NCBI RefSeq assembly: GCF_003387575.1 | Contig: NZ_QUAB01000038.1 | Coordinates: forward strand, 19,167 to 83,166 | DNA length: 64,000 bases | Direction of reading: 5' to 3' | Source of the DNA: Microbacterium bovistercoris | Lineage (GTDB): Bacteria; Actinomycetota; Actinomycetes; Actinomycetales; Microbacteriaceae | Shown: positions 11,130-19,309 of the stretch, piece after piece | Numbering within the stretch: the first letter of the stretch is position 1 | Layout: every line of letters begins with the position of its first letter | Position numbers and translations under genes: made by a program | Notes under the pieces: generated by a model | Told to the model about the DNA's origin: nothing | Database searches by the model: none | What the model saw: the letters and a program-made list of their open reading frames with translations, nothing else

Positions 11130-11181
11130 GGTCTCCACAGTATTCCCGGGCACCGACAAATCCCCGCAATGACGCGGGCGG

Positions 11182-11220
11182 AGCCGGGATTCGATGCGCG
11201 ATCGCGACCGAATCCCGGCT
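11182..11220 (-). terminator. Terminator hairpin after rnj
   Basis: Perfect 12-bp stem AGCCGGGATTCG / CGAATCCCGGCT with a 15-nt loop, 15 nt beyond the rnj stop. No T run, as is common in high-G+C genomes. Confidence 0.6.
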
Positions 11221-11234
11221 TGTGAACCGGACCG

Positions 11235-12911
11235 TTACGCCTCGATGACGAGCGGGACGATCATCGGGCGACGACGCAGCTTCTGATTCACCCAGCGGCC
11301 GATCGTGCGGCGCACGACCTGTGAGAGCGCGTGCGTGTCGCGCACGCCGTTCCCCGAGGCCTCCTTGAGCGCCGCGACGATCTTCGGCGCGACGTCATCG
11401 AACACCGCGTCGTCCTCAGCGATGCCGCGTGCATGGATCTCCGGACCCGAGATGATGCGGCCGGTCGCGGCGTCCACCACGACGATGACGGAGACGAAGC
11501 CCTCCTCGCCGAGGATGCGACGGTCCTTGAGGTCGGCGTCGGTGATCTCGCCCACCGTGGAGCCGTCCACGTAGACGAAGCCGAGGTCGAGCTGACCCGC
11601 GACGCGGGCGACGCCGTCCTTGAGGTCGATCACCGTGCCGTTCGACGCGATGAGCGTGCGCTCCTCGGCGATGCCGGTGTCCTGCGCGAGCTTGGCGTTC
11701 GCCATCAGGTGGCGGTACTCGCCGTGCACGGGCAGCACGTTGCGCGGCTTCAGGATGTTGTAGCAGTACAGCAGTTCGCCTGCCGCGGCGTGACCGGAGA
11801 CGTGCACGCGCGCGTTGGCCTTGTGCACGACGTTCGCGCCGAGCTTGGTCAGTCCGTCGATCACGCGGTAGACCGCGTTCTCGTTGCCCGGGATGAGGCT
11901 GGACGCGAGGATCACGGTGTCGCCGTCGCCGGGCTCGATGGCGTGGTCGAGGTTCGCCATGCGGCTCAGCACCGCCATAGGCTCGCCCTGCGACCCGGTC
12001 GACATGTAGACGATCTTGTCGTCCGGCAGGTCGCGCGCCTTCTTGTAGTCGATGAGCACGCCCTCGGGCACCTTCAGATATCCGAGCTGCTCAGCGATGG
12101 TCATGTTGCGCACCATGCTTCGACCGAGGAACGCCACCCGGCGCCCGTGCGCGTGCGCGGCGTCGATGACCTGCTGCACGCGGTGCACATGGCTGGAGAA
12201 GCTCGCCACGATGACGCGGCGCGGTGCCTTGCCGATCACCTGGTCGAGCACCGGACCGATCGAGCGCTCGGTGGGCGTGAAGCCCGGCACATCGGCGTTG
12301 GTGGAGTCGACGAGGAACAGGTCGACGCCCTCCTCCCCCAGGCGCGAGAACGCGCGCAGGTCGGTGATGCGGCCGTCCAGCGGCAGCTGGTCCATCTTGA
12401 AGTCACCGGTGGCCAGCACCAGACCGGCATCCGTGCGGATCGCGACGGCCAGGGCGTCGGGGATCGAGTGATTGACCGCGACGAACTCGAGATCGAACGG
12501 GCCGACCTGCTCACGATCGCCCTCCTTCACCGTCAGGGTGAAGGCCTTGATGCGGTGCTCCTTGAGCTTCGCCTCGACCAGCGCGAGGGTGAGCCCCGAG
12601 CCGATCAGCGGGATGTCCTGCTTGAGACGCAGCAGGTACGGCACGGCGCCGATGTGGTCCTCGTGGCCGTGCGTGAGCACCACGCCGACGATGTCGTCGA
12701 GGCGATCCTTGATCGGCTCGAAGTCGGGCAGGATCAGGTCGACGCCGGGCTGGTGCTCCTCGGGGAACAGCACGCCGCAGTCGACGATGAGGATCTTGCC
12801 GTCGTACTCGAAGATCGTCATGTTGCGGCCGACCTCGCCGAGACCTCCGAGAGGCGTCACGCGCAGGGTGCCGTCGGCGATGGGTTCCGCGTCGGCGATG
12901 GGGATGGACAT
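11235..12911 (-). CDS. rnj: Ribonuclease J
   Basis: Metallo-beta-lactamase/beta-CASP ribonuclease with endo- and 5'-exonuclease activity in mRNA decay and rRNA maturation. 558 aa, normal length. The zinc motif HGHEDH is at residues 81-86 (THGHEDHIGA), with GDFKMDQLP, VDSTNADVPG and the beta-CASP part STGSQGEPMAVLSRMA following. The C-terminal domain ends RRRPMIVPLVIEA. An AGGAGG Shine-Dalgarno precedes the ATG at 12911. It follows dapA by 80 nt on the same strand. Confidence 0.96.
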   Translation of the reverse strand: MSIPIADAEPIADGTLRVTPLGGLGEVGRNMTIFEYDGKILIVDCGVLFPEEHQPGVDLILPDFEPIKDRLDDIVGVVLTHGHEDHIGAVPYLLRLKQDIPLIGSGLTLALVEAKLKEHRIKAFTLTVKEGDREQVGPFDLEFVAVNHSIPDALAVAIRTDAGLVLATGDFKMDQLPLDGRITDLRAFSRLGEEGVDLFLVDSTNADVPGFTPTERSIGPVLDQVIGKAPRRVIVASFSSHVHRVQQVIDAAHAHGRRVAFLGRSMVRNMTIAEQLGYLKVPEGVLIDYKKARDLPDDKIVYMSTGSQGEPMAVLSRMANLDHAIEPGDGDTVILASSLIPGNENAVYRVIDGLTKLGANVVHKANARVHVSGHAAAGELLYCYNILKPRNVLPVHGEYRHLMANAKLAQDTGIAEERTLIASNGTVIDLKDGVARVAGQLDLGFVYVDGSTVGEITDADLKDRRILGEEGFVSVIVVVDAATGRIISGPEIHARGIAEDDAVFDDVAPKIVAALKEASGNGVRDTHALSQVVRRTIGRWVNQKLRRRPMIVPLVIEA

Positions 12912-12991
12912 GGGTGCCTCCTAGGCGGGGCGCGCTGCGCGCCCGGTGATCTGCTCCCTGCGCCCGTCTGCGGGCCGCCGACGAACGACCG

Positions 12992-13969
12992 TCATCTGGT
13001 CGTGCCGTGCACCTTGGGGAGTGCGCCGCCTGCGGCGGCATTGCGGTCGGGACGGAAGTCGGAGAAGTCCGCACCCGGGATGTCCTTGACGAGGGCGAGC
13101 TCGTCTTCGATGGCTGCAGCCTCCCACTCCTCCGGCCCGACGAGGGGCAGGCGCACGCGGGGGCTGTCGATGCGGCCGAGGCCGTGCAGGATGTACTTCG
13201 CCGAGACGGTACCCGGCACGTGGGTCATCGCTGCGCGCACCAGCGGCTCGAGGCGCTTGTGCTCGGCGGTGGCCGTGGCCAGATCGCCGCGGTTCACCGC
13301 GTCGACGATGGTGCGGTACGGCGCGGAGGTGATGTTCGCGGTGACGCCGATCAGACCGGTGGCGCCGATCGAGAGGTGCGGCAGCACATTCGAGTCGTCG
13401 CCGGAGAAGTACATCAGGTCGGTCTGGTTGAGCACCCGGCTGACCTCGGAGAAGTCGCCCTTGGCGTCCTTCACAGCGAGGATGTTGGGGTGCTTGGCGA
13501 GCCGCAGGATGGTCTCGTACTTGATCGGCACGCCGGTGCGGCCGGGGATGTCGTACAGGATCACCGGCAGGTCGGTCGCGTCGGCGACCAGACGGAAGTG
13601 GGTGAGGATGCCGGACTGCGTGGGCTTGTTGTAGTACGGCGTGACGATCATGATGCCGTCGGCGCCGGCCTTCTCGCTGGCCTTGTACAGCTCGATGGCG
13701 TGCGCGGTCTCGTTCGATCCGCCGCCGGTGATGATCTTCGCGCGGCCCGCGGCGACGTCCTTGCCGACCTCGACCAGGCGGAGCTTCTCCGCGTCGGTCA
13801 GCGTCGAGGTCTCGCCGGTGGTGCCGGTGACGACGATGCCGTCGGCACCGTCCGAGATCACACGGTCCATGTGCTTCTCGACGGAGGGCCAGTCGACCTC
13901 ACCGTCGGCCGTCATCGGAGTGATGAGGGCGACGAGCACCTGTCCGAAGGGATTGCCCGTATGCGTCAT
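12992..13969 (-). CDS. dapA: 4-hydroxy-tetrahydrodipicolinate synthase
   Basis: Condenses pyruvate with aspartate semialdehyde in the lysine/diaminopimelate pathway. 325 aa. The Schiff-base lysine is K167 (ILAVKDAKGD) and the proton-relay tyrosine Y139 (LYDIPGRTG); TGTTGE at residues 48-53 is the substrate pocket. The ATG at 13969 has GGGAGG only one base away, too close to act as a ribosome site, but TACGCT lies 7 nt upstream, pointing to a leaderless mRNA. rnj is downstream on the same strand, the arrangement common in actinobacteria. Confidence 0.96.
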   Translation of the reverse strand: MTHTGNPFGQVLVALITPMTADGEVDWPSVEKHMDRVISDGADGIVVTGTTGETSTLTDAEKLRLVEVGKDVAAGRAKIITGGGSNETAHAIELYKASEKAGADGIMIVTPYYNKPTQSGILTHFRLVADATDLPVILYDIPGRTGVPIKYETILRLAKHPNILAVKDAKGDFSEVSRVLNQTDLMYFSGDDSNVLPHLSIGATGLIGVTANITSAPYRTIVDAVNRGDLATATAEHKRLEPLVRAAMTHVPGTVSAKYILHGLGRIDSPRVRLPLVGPEEWEAAAIEDELALVKDIPGADFSDFRPDRNAAAGGALPKVHGTTR

Positions 13970-13976
13970 GCCTCCC

Positions 13977-13982
13977 AGCGTA
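13977..13982 (-). promoter_or_regulatory. Leaderless -10 box of dapA
   Basis: TACGCT on the minus strand, 7 nt before the dapA ATG. The GGGAGG between them would then be a chance match to a Shine-Dalgarno. Confidence 0.5.
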
Positions 13983-14016
13983 TCGGTTCGGGATGCCGCG
14001 GCGCGCGACGGATGCG

Positions 14017-14778
14017 TCAGACGCGGCCTCGGCGCGCGACGCCCGAGGTCAGCGAGCGCGGCAGGATGCCGGTCAGTGCGACGACCACCTTGTACCTGAG
14101 TGAGGGGACCGACACGGCCCTGCCCCGGGCGGCGTCGCGCAGGCCCTCCCGCACGACGTCCTCGGCATTCAGCCACAGGATGCCGGGGATGCCCTCCTCG
14201 CCGCGGGCGAGGCCCATCCGCTCATGGAAGGTCGTGTGCGTGAACCCGGGGCACACCGCGGTGACGGTGACGTTGTCGCGGGCGTACTCCGCATTCGCCC
14301 ACCGGCTGAAGCCGATCAGCCAGGACTTGCACGCCGAGTAGGTCGATCGCGAGATGAACCCGGCCACGGATGCCACGTTGATGATGCGTCCGCCGCGGCC
14401 GCGCATCGTCTGCAGCGCGGCGTGCATGAGCCGCATCGAGGCCTCGACGTGCACACGCAGATGGCGCACCTCGGCGTCGATGTCGTTGTCGGCGAACTGC
14501 AGCGGCAGCCCGAAGCCGGCGTTGTTCACCAGCAGGTCGACGGGGTTCCGAACGTCGCGCAGTCGTGCGGCCACGATCTCGACGTCGGCCTCGACCGACA
14601 GATCAGCGGCGATCACGTCCGCCGACACACCGTAGGTGCCGCGCAGTTCCGCGGCGAGCGCCTCCAGTGCATCCACGCCGCGCGCGACGAGGATGAGATC
14701 CGCACCGCGAGCGGCGAGCTGGTGGGCGAACTCGGCGCCGAGTCCGGCACTGGCTCCGGTGATGAGCGCGATCGGCAT
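14017..14778 (-). CDS. Short-chain dehydrogenase/reductase
   Basis: A 253-aa classical SDR. The NAD(P)-binding TGASAGLG is at residues 7-14, LLVNNAGFG in the middle, INVASVAGF supplies the catalytic serine region and YSACK the Tyr-x3-Lys pair. The basic residue after the first beta strand pair (VARGVD) suggests NADP(H). The substrate cannot be predicted. Its ATG overlaps the folA stop by one base, so it is the last gene of a thyA-folA-SDR operon. Confidence 0.9.
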   Translation of the reverse strand: MPIALITGASAGLGAEFAHQLAARGADLILVARGVDALEALAAELRGTYGVSADVIAADLSVEADVEIVAARLRDVRNPVDLLVNNAGFGLPLQFADNDIDAEVRHLRVHVEASMRLMHAALQTMRGRGGRIINVASVAGFISRSTYSACKSWLIGFSRWANAEYARDNVTVTAVCPGFTHTTFHERMGLARGEEGIPGILWLNAEDVVREGLRDAARGRAVSVPSLRYKVVVALTGILPRSLTSGVARRGRV

Positions 14779-15275
14779 CAGCGCTCGTAACGCAGGAAGC
14801 GGTACCGGATGCCGGTGCGCGAGGTGTGCCGCTCCCCCTCGGACACCAGACGCCAGCCGGCCTTCGACGGCGCGTAGGCGTCACCGGCGACTTCGAGGTC
14901 GAGTTCCGTCACCTCCAGGCGGTCGGCGTCTGCGATGACCTGCGCGAAGATCTCGGCACCGCCGATCACCCAGACCTTCTCGAGTCCGCGGGCGGCGTCC
15001 TGAACGTTCGCGGCGCGACGGGCGCCCTCAGCAGTCCAGTCCTGCTGCCTGGTGATCACGATGTTCTCACGCCCCGGCAGCGGGCGGAACCGCTCCGGCA
15101 GGGAGTCCCAGGTCTTGCGCCCCATGATCACCGGGGCACCGAGCGTGATCTCCTTGAAGTGCGCCATGTCCTCGGGCACGTGCCAGGGCATGCCACCGGA
15201 GGCGCCGATGACTCCGCCGTGGGCCTCGGCCCAGATGAGTCCGACCATCATCGGTCCGACCGGCTCCGCGCTCAT
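14778..15275 (-). CDS. folA: Dihydrofolate reductase
   Basis: NADPH-dependent reduction of dihydrofolate, regenerating the cofactor consumed by ThyA. 165 aa. Motifs are [29 protein letters not shown] (read in two overlapping parts at the N-terminus), the nucleotide site [10 protein letters not shown] and [10 protein letters not shown]. Its start overlaps the thyA stop by 4 nt. An internal ATG at residue 9 or 10 (MMVGLIW) would match the shortest family members and cannot be excluded. Confidence 0.95.
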   Translation of the reverse strand: MSAEPVGPMMVGLIWAEAHGGVIGASGGMPWHVPEDMAHFKEITLGAPVIMGRKTWDSLPERFRPLPGRENIVITRQQDWTAEGARRAANVQDAARGLEKVWVIGGAEIFAQVIADADRLEVTELDLEVAGDAYAPSKAGWRLVSEGERHTSRTGIRYRFLRYER

Positions 15276-16075
15276 ACCGCCACCGCCGCCTTGATCGAGG
15301 GGTGGTGCTGGTAGCCCTCGACGACGAAGTCGTCATAGGCGTAGTCGAGGATCGACTCGGGCTTCCGCGCGAAGCTCACGGTCGGGTACGGGTACGGCTC
15401 GCGGGTGAGCTGCTCGCGCACCTGCGCGACGTGGTTGTCGTAGATGTGGCAGTCGCCGCCGGTCCAGACGAAGTCGCCGGGCTCGAGCCCGGTCTGCTGC
15501 GCAACCATCATGGTCAGCAGCGCGTACGACGCGATGTTGAACGGGACGCCGAGGAACAGGTCGGCGCTGCGCTGGTAGAGCTGGCACGACAGCTTCCCGT
15601 CGGCGACGTAGAACTGGAACATCGCGTGGCACGGCGCGAGCGCCATCTCGGGGATGTCGGCGGGGTTCCAGGCCGACACGATGAGCCTGCGGGAATCGGG
15701 CGTGGCCCTGATCTGCTCGATCACCTGGGCGAGCTGGTCGATGTGCCCGCCGTCGGGGGTGGGCCAGGAGCGCCACTGCACGCCGTACACCGGTCCGAGG
15801 TCGCCCTCGGCGTCGGCCCACTCGTCCCAGATCGTGACGCCGTTGTCCTGCAGCCAGCGCACGTTCGAGTCTCCCCGCAGGAACCAGAGCAGCTCGTAGG
15901 CGATGGACTTGAAGTGCACGCGCTTGGTCGTGATGAGGGGGAAGCCCTCGGCGAGATCGAACCTGATCTGGCGGCCGAACACGCTGGTCGTGCCGGTGCC
16001 CGTGCGATCGTCCTTGTGGGTTCCGTTCGCGAGGACGTCGCGGAGCAGATCTTCGTACGGCGTGGGAACGGTCAT
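15272..16075 (-). CDS. thyA: Thymidylate synthase
   Basis: Methylates dUMP to dTMP with methylenetetrahydrofolate. 267 aa, close to the E. coli length. The catalytic cysteine is C149 ([12 protein letters not shown]); [21 protein letters not shown] and the [10 protein letters not shown] dUMP-binding part are intact. The ATG at 16075 is supported by TATCGT 7 nt upstream, again leaderless. folA and the SDR gene follow in overlapping order; the thioredoxin-like gene diverges from the other side. Confidence 0.97.
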   Translation of the reverse strand: MTVPTPYEDLLRDVLANGTHKDDRTGTGTTSVFGRQIRFDLAEGFPLITTKRVHFKSIAYELLWFLRGDSNVRWLQDNGVTIWDEWADAEGDLGPVYGVQWRSWPTPDGGHIDQLAQVIEQIRATPDSRRLIVSAWNPADIPEMALAPCHAMFQFYVADGKLSCQLYQRSADLFLGVPFNIASYALLTMMVAQQTGLEPGDFVWTGGDCHIYDNHVAQVREQLTREPYPYPTVSFARKPESILDYAYDDFVVEGYQHHPSIKAAVAV

Positions 16076-16082
16076 GACACAC

Positions 16083-16088
16083 ACGATA
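16083..16088 (-). promoter_or_regulatory. Leaderless -10 box of thyA-folA operon
   Basis: TATCGT on the minus strand, 7 nt before the thyA ATG. Confidence 0.5.
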
Positions 16089-16154
16089 CCTTCGGCCGCT
16101 GACGTCGGATCCGTCATCCTGTGTCACATCGGCCCCACCCGCCCGCGCCGGACG

Positions 16155-16160
16155 TACTCT
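16155..16160 (+). promoter_or_regulatory. Leaderless -10 box of the thioredoxin-like gene
   Basis: TACTCT followed by exactly 6 nt and the ATG at 16167. Confidence 0.55.
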
Positions 16161-16166
16161 CTGAAC

Positions 16167-16592
16167 ATGGATCCGATCGTCGCGCTCGCCGTCGCCGGGG
16201 CGCTGCTCGTCGGCACCTTGGTGGTCGGCTTCGTCTGGCAGGCGCGCGACGGCCGCCGACGATCCGGGCACGGCCGGCGAGTGGATGCCGAGGACACCGG
16301 CGCTCTCGCGCCTCGCGCGACGCTCGTGCAGTTCAGCACCGAACTGTGCGCGCGCTGCCCGCAGGTGCGCAGGATGCTGGGGCAGGTGGCCGATGCGCAC
16401 GACGGTGTCGTCCACACCGAGGTGGACCTGACGCACCGCACCGATCTGGCGTCGAAGTACCACGTGCTGCAGACTCCGACGACGTTCCTCGTGGACGCCG
16501 CAGGAGTGGTGCGGGCCCGTTTCAACGGCGTGCCACGTCGAGCCGACGTCGAAGAGGCGCTGGGCGCTTTTCCCCGACTGCAGGAGGCATGA
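16167..16592 (+). CDS. Membrane-anchored thioredoxin-like protein
   Basis: 141 aa. An N-terminal hydrophobic segment (residues ~4-24, IVALAVAGALLVGTLVVGF) anchors a thioredoxin fold. The redox motif is C-A-R-C within STELCARCPQV, and QTPTTFLVD supplies the cis-proline. The acidic/basic linker suggests the fold may face the outside, but this is inference. The stop overlaps the start of the DUF4395 gene; this pair is a recurring actinobacterial combination, consistent with a membrane thiol-redox function. Confidence 0.88.
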   Translation: MDPIVALAVAGALLVGTLVVGFVWQARDGRRRSGHGRRVDAEDTGALAPRATLVQFSTELCARCPQVRRMLGQVADAHDGVVHTEVDLTHRTDLASKYHVLQTPTTFLVDAAGVVRARFNGVPRRADVEEALGAFPRLQEA

Positions 16593-17170
16593 TGAGCACC
16601 CCGACCGGCATCGATCCCCGGGGGCCGCGGTTCGCGGCATCCATCACCGCCGTCCTGCTGCTGATCGCCGTACTGCTGGGATTGACCGGACTGTCGACGG
16701 CGCAGGTCTCGGCATCGTTCGGGTGGTTCGCCTATCAGCCGCTCTCCACCGCGAGGGACTTCGGGTTCGTCGCGGGGAACGGCCCCTGGGCGGTGCAACT
16801 CGCCGGGCCGTTCGCGCGCATCCTCGACCCTGCCTTCCTCCTCCTCCTGTTCATCGCGCTGCTGTTCCTGTGGGGCGTGCTCTCGCCGCGGACCCAGCCG
16901 TGGAGCGTGCTGTTCCGCAGGCTCGTACAGCCGCGCCTCGCTCCCCCGGCTGAGCTCGAGGATCCCCGTCCGCCGCGCTTCGCGCAGGGCGTCGGCCTCT
17001 TCGTCGTCGGCATCGGCCTGCTGCTGCACCTGCTCGGCGTGCCGTGGGCACTGCCGATCGCGGCCGCCGCCGCGTTCATCGCCGCCTTCCTCAACGCGGT
17101 CTTCGGTTATTGCCTCGGGTGCCAGCTGTACCTGCTGCTGCGACGCGCCGGCATCCTGCGCGCGGCCTGA
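16592..17170 (+). CDS. DUF4395 family membrane protein
   Basis: 192 aa with four predicted membrane segments (near residues 15-35, 65-95, 130-150 and 155-180). The C-terminal helix carries FGYCLGCQLYLL, the conserved CLGC cysteine pair of DUF4395. The second ATG (16592) of a tandem ATGATG is chosen because AGGAGG lies 4 nt before it. Overlap with the thioredoxin-like gene indicates co-translation; the cysteine pair could exchange electrons with that protein, but this is inferred from context only. Confidence 0.88.
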   Translation: MSTPTGIDPRGPRFAASITAVLLLIAVLLGLTGLSTAQVSASFGWFAYQPLSTARDFGFVAGNGPWAVQLAGPFARILDPAFLLLLFIALLFLWGVLSPRTQPWSVLFRRLVQPRLAPPAELEDPRPPRFAQGVGLFVVGIGLLLHLLGVPWALPIAAAAAFIAAFLNAVFGYCLGCQLYLLLRRAGILRAA

Positions 17171-17236
17171 ACCGTTCCCTCCGGCGTGTGCGCTGGATAG
17201 GCTTGCCGGACAGCCCGCCCCAACACAGGAGGAACC

Positions 17237-17662
17237 ATGCCCGTCACCAGCGAAGCCGCCAGCACCTGGACCGGATCCCTGATCGAGGGGTCGGGCACCG
17301 TCGCCTTCTCCTCGTCGAACCTCGGCACCTTCCCGATCGACTGGAAGGCCCGCAGCGAGGGGTCCGACACGACCACCACGCCCGAGGAGCTGATCGCCGC
17401 CGCGCACGCGTCGTGCTTCAGCATGGCGCTCTCGAACGCGCTCGCCGAGAACGGCACCCCGCCGGAGCGCGTGAACACGACGGCCTCCGTCACCTTCAAG
17501 CCCGGCACCGGCATCACCGGCAGCCACCTGAACGTGAACGCGACCGTCCCGGGACTCACGCCCGAGCAGTTCCAGCAGTTCGCCGAGGGCGCCAAGGCCG
17601 GATGCCCGGTCTCGCAGGCCCTCGCCGGCATCGAGATCACCCTCGAGGCCGCGCTCGCCTGA
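17237..17662 (+). CDS. OsmC family peroxiredoxin-like protein
   Basis: 141 aa OsmC/Ohr-family protein, which reduces organic hydroperoxides with two cysteines. Both are present: AHASCFSMALS near residue 60 and AGCPVSQAL near residue 117. TPEELIAAAH is the family signature preceding the first cysteine. AGGAGG lies 5 nt before the ATG. It follows the DUF4395 gene by 66 nt, making a three-gene thiol-redox cluster; a TAGGCT at about 17198-17203 could be a separate promoter. Confidence 0.93.
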   Translation: MPVTSEAASTWTGSLIEGSGTVAFSSSNLGTFPIDWKARSEGSDTTTTPEELIAAAHASCFSMALSNALAENGTPPERVNTTASVTFKPGTGITGSHLNVNATVPGLTPEQFQQFAEGAKAGCPVSQALAGIEITLEAALA

Positions 17663-17671
17663 GCATAATCC

Positions 17672-17733
17672 CGCAGAAATCCCGGATGTCGCAGAGTTCC
17701 GAACGGTTCCCTGCGACATCCGGGATTTCTGCG
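17672..17733. repeat. Perfect 23-bp inverted repeat with 16-nt loop
   Basis: Arms at 17672-17694 and 17711-17733 are exact reverse complements over 23 bp (core GAAATCCCGGATGTCGCAG). It lies between two convergent genes and may end transcription in both directions, but the stem is much longer than the other terminators here and there is no T run. It could be a copy of a dispersed palindromic element. Confidence 0.75.
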
Positions 17734-17744
17734 TTCTGCCCGGG

Positions 17745-18188
17745 TCAGGGCGTGGTCTTCGCGATCCTGATCGCCTCGCGGATGCTGGAGCGGGCGTCCT
17801 TGCGGCGCCCTGCGGCGTCCTGCACCACCCCGAGGCGGTAACGGGCGCGCCAGTCCTGCGGCGCGGCATCCGCAGCGTCCGTGTACCGGGTGACGAGCGG
17901 TTCGATGTCGTCCTTCATCAGCCGGCCACTCGGCGTGAGCTGCTCCGGCGCCTCCGGCATCCCGCCCTCGCCGTCGAGCTGCCGGCCTAGCCGGTCCGCG
18001 GCGAGGCCGAAGGCGAGCTCGCGGTACATCGCCCAGGCGCCGATCGGCGCGATGACGATCAGGGCGATGCCCATCGCGATCCCGGCGCCGGTGCCGCTGC
18101 GCAGGAAGAGCACGGCGAGCCAGACGACGGCCACGATGTACAGCAGCAGCGCGGCGGACATGACGGCGACGCCGATGCGAGAGGTCAT
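17745..18188 (-). CDS. Membrane protein with C-terminal TPR-like segment
   Basis: 147 aa. Two hydrophobic helices at residues ~5-30 and ~36-56 (IAMGIALIVIAPIGAWAMY), then a soluble part. Residues ~100-145 (DWRARYRLGVVQDAAGRRKDARSSIREAIRI) resemble one tetratricopeptide-type helix pair. The family is not recognised. TAGGAT lies 6 nt before the ATG, supporting this start and a leaderless transcript. It is convergent with the OsmC gene. Confidence 0.75.
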   Translation of the reverse strand: MTSRIGVAVMSAALLLYIVAVVWLAVLFLRSGTGAGIAMGIALIVIAPIGAWAMYRELAFGLAADRLGRQLDGEGGMPEAPEQLTPSGRLMKDDIEPLVTRYTDAADAAPQDWRARYRLGVVQDAAGRRKDARSSIREAIRIAKTTP

Positions 18189-18194
18189 GCCTCA

Positions 18195-18200
18195 ATCCTA
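18195..18200 (-). promoter_or_regulatory. Leaderless -10 box of the 17745-18188 gene
   Basis: TAGGAT on the minus strand, 6 nt before its ATG at 18188. Confidence 0.55.
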
Positions 18201-18228
18201 GGAGCGCGTGCGGCCCGTCCCCACGCGC

Positions 18229-18287
18229 TGACAGCCGGTGACAGTCGCAGACAGCGTCGTGACAGTGCGCCGACAGCGGCGGGACGG
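18229..18287. promoter_or_regulatory. Helically phased GACAG direct repeats before the ABC exporter
   Basis: Hexamers NGACAG begin at 18229, 18239, 18249, 18260 and 18271, with a degenerate sixth GGACGG at 18282: spacings 10, 10, 11, 11, 11. One copy per DNA turn on one face is the layout of SARP/OmpR-type activator sites. They end about 12 nt before the ABC ATG at 18299. The AfsR-like regulator encoded at 20195-23359 is the obvious candidate binder, which is inference. Confidence 0.65.
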
Positions 18288-18298
18288 ATGCTCGTCGC

Positions 18299-19309
18299 AT
18301 GACGAACTCCACTTCAGAATGGGCCATCGCGGCCGACGGACTCGTGAAGGTGTTCGGTGCGAACCGCGCAGTCGACGGCGTCGACCTGCGCGTGCCCACC
18401 GGCACCGTCTACGGAGTCCTCGGCCCGAACGGCGCCGGCAAGACCACCACCATCAACATGCTCGCGACGCTGATGCGTCCGGACAGCGGGAGCGCCCGCA
18501 TCTTCGGCCACGACGTCGTGCGCGAGGCGCACGTCGTCCGCCAGCTCATCGGCGTGACCGGGCAGTTCGCGTCGGTGGACGAGACCCTGTCCGCGAACGA
18601 GAACCTCATGATCTTCGCCAGGCTGCTCGGCCTGACGCGGGCGGAGGCGCGCGCCAAGTCCGCGGACCTGCTCGAGCGGTTCGGGCTCACCGAGGCGGCG
18701 CGCCGCCCACTCGCCCAGTTCTCCGGCGGCATGCGCCGTCGTCTCGACCTGGCGGCGTCGCTGATCGCCCAGCCGCCGCTGATCTTCCTCGACGAGCCGA
18801 CCACGGGTCTCGACCCGCGCACCCGCGGGCAGATGTGGGACACCATCCGCGAGCTCGTGCACACCGGCTCCACCGTGATGCTCACCACGCAGTACCTCGA
18901 CGAGGCCGACCAGCTGGCCGACCGCATCGCGGTGATCGACCGCGGTCGCGTCGTGGCCGAGGGCTCCCCCGATGACCTCAAGGCCTCCGTCGGAGCATCC
19001 TCGCTGCAGCTGCGGCTCACCGAACCGGCGGATGCCGGGGACGCGCTGCGCGCGATCGAGCGGGTGCTCGGCGTGCAGGGGGTGCTCTCCCCCGAGGCCG
19101 CTCGGATCACCGCCCCCATGACCGATGCCGATCGGGTCGCGGACCTGCTCATCGTGCTCCGCGAGGCCGGCATCGGCCTCAGCGAGATGAGCGTGCAGAA
19201 GCCGACCCTGGACGAGGTCTTCCTCACCATCACAGGTCACTCCGCCGAGGACGAGACCGAAGACAGCGCGGCTGCGGCCGCCTCACAGAAGCAGGAGGTG
19301 CGCGCATGA
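18299..19309 (+). CDS. DrrA-type ABC exporter ATP-binding protein
   Basis: 336 aa ATPase of a drug-resistance (daunorubicin, DrrA) type exporter. Walker A GPNGAGKTTT is near residue 41, signature FSGGMRRRLDLA near residue 140, Walker B LIFLDEPTTGLD, and the DrrA-typical TTQYLDEADQLAD H-loop region in which Q replaces the usual histidine position neighbour. No clear Shine-Dalgarno precedes the ATG. The permease gene overlaps its stop by 4 nt. The substrate is unknown. Confidence 0.94.
   Translation: MTNSTSEWAIAADGLVKVFGANRAVDGVDLRVPTGTVYGVLGPNGAGKTTTINMLATLMRPDSGSARIFGHDVVREAHVVRQLIGVTGQFASVDETLSANENLMIFARLLGLTRAEARAKSADLLERFGLTEAARRPLAQFSGGMRRRLDLAASLIAQPPLIFLDEPTTGLDPRTRGQMWDTIRELVHTGSTVMLTTQYLDEADQLADRIAVIDRGRVVAEGSPDDLKASVGASSLQLRLTEPADAGDALRAIERVLGVQGVLSPEAARITAPMTDADRVADLLIVLREAGIGLSEMSVQKPTLDEVFLTITGHSAEDETEDSAAAAASQKQEVRA

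Noticed and set aside
13970..13976. GGGAGG as the dapA Shine-Dalgarno
   Set aside because: One base from the ATG is too close; the TACGCT-N7 leaderless layout explains the start better.
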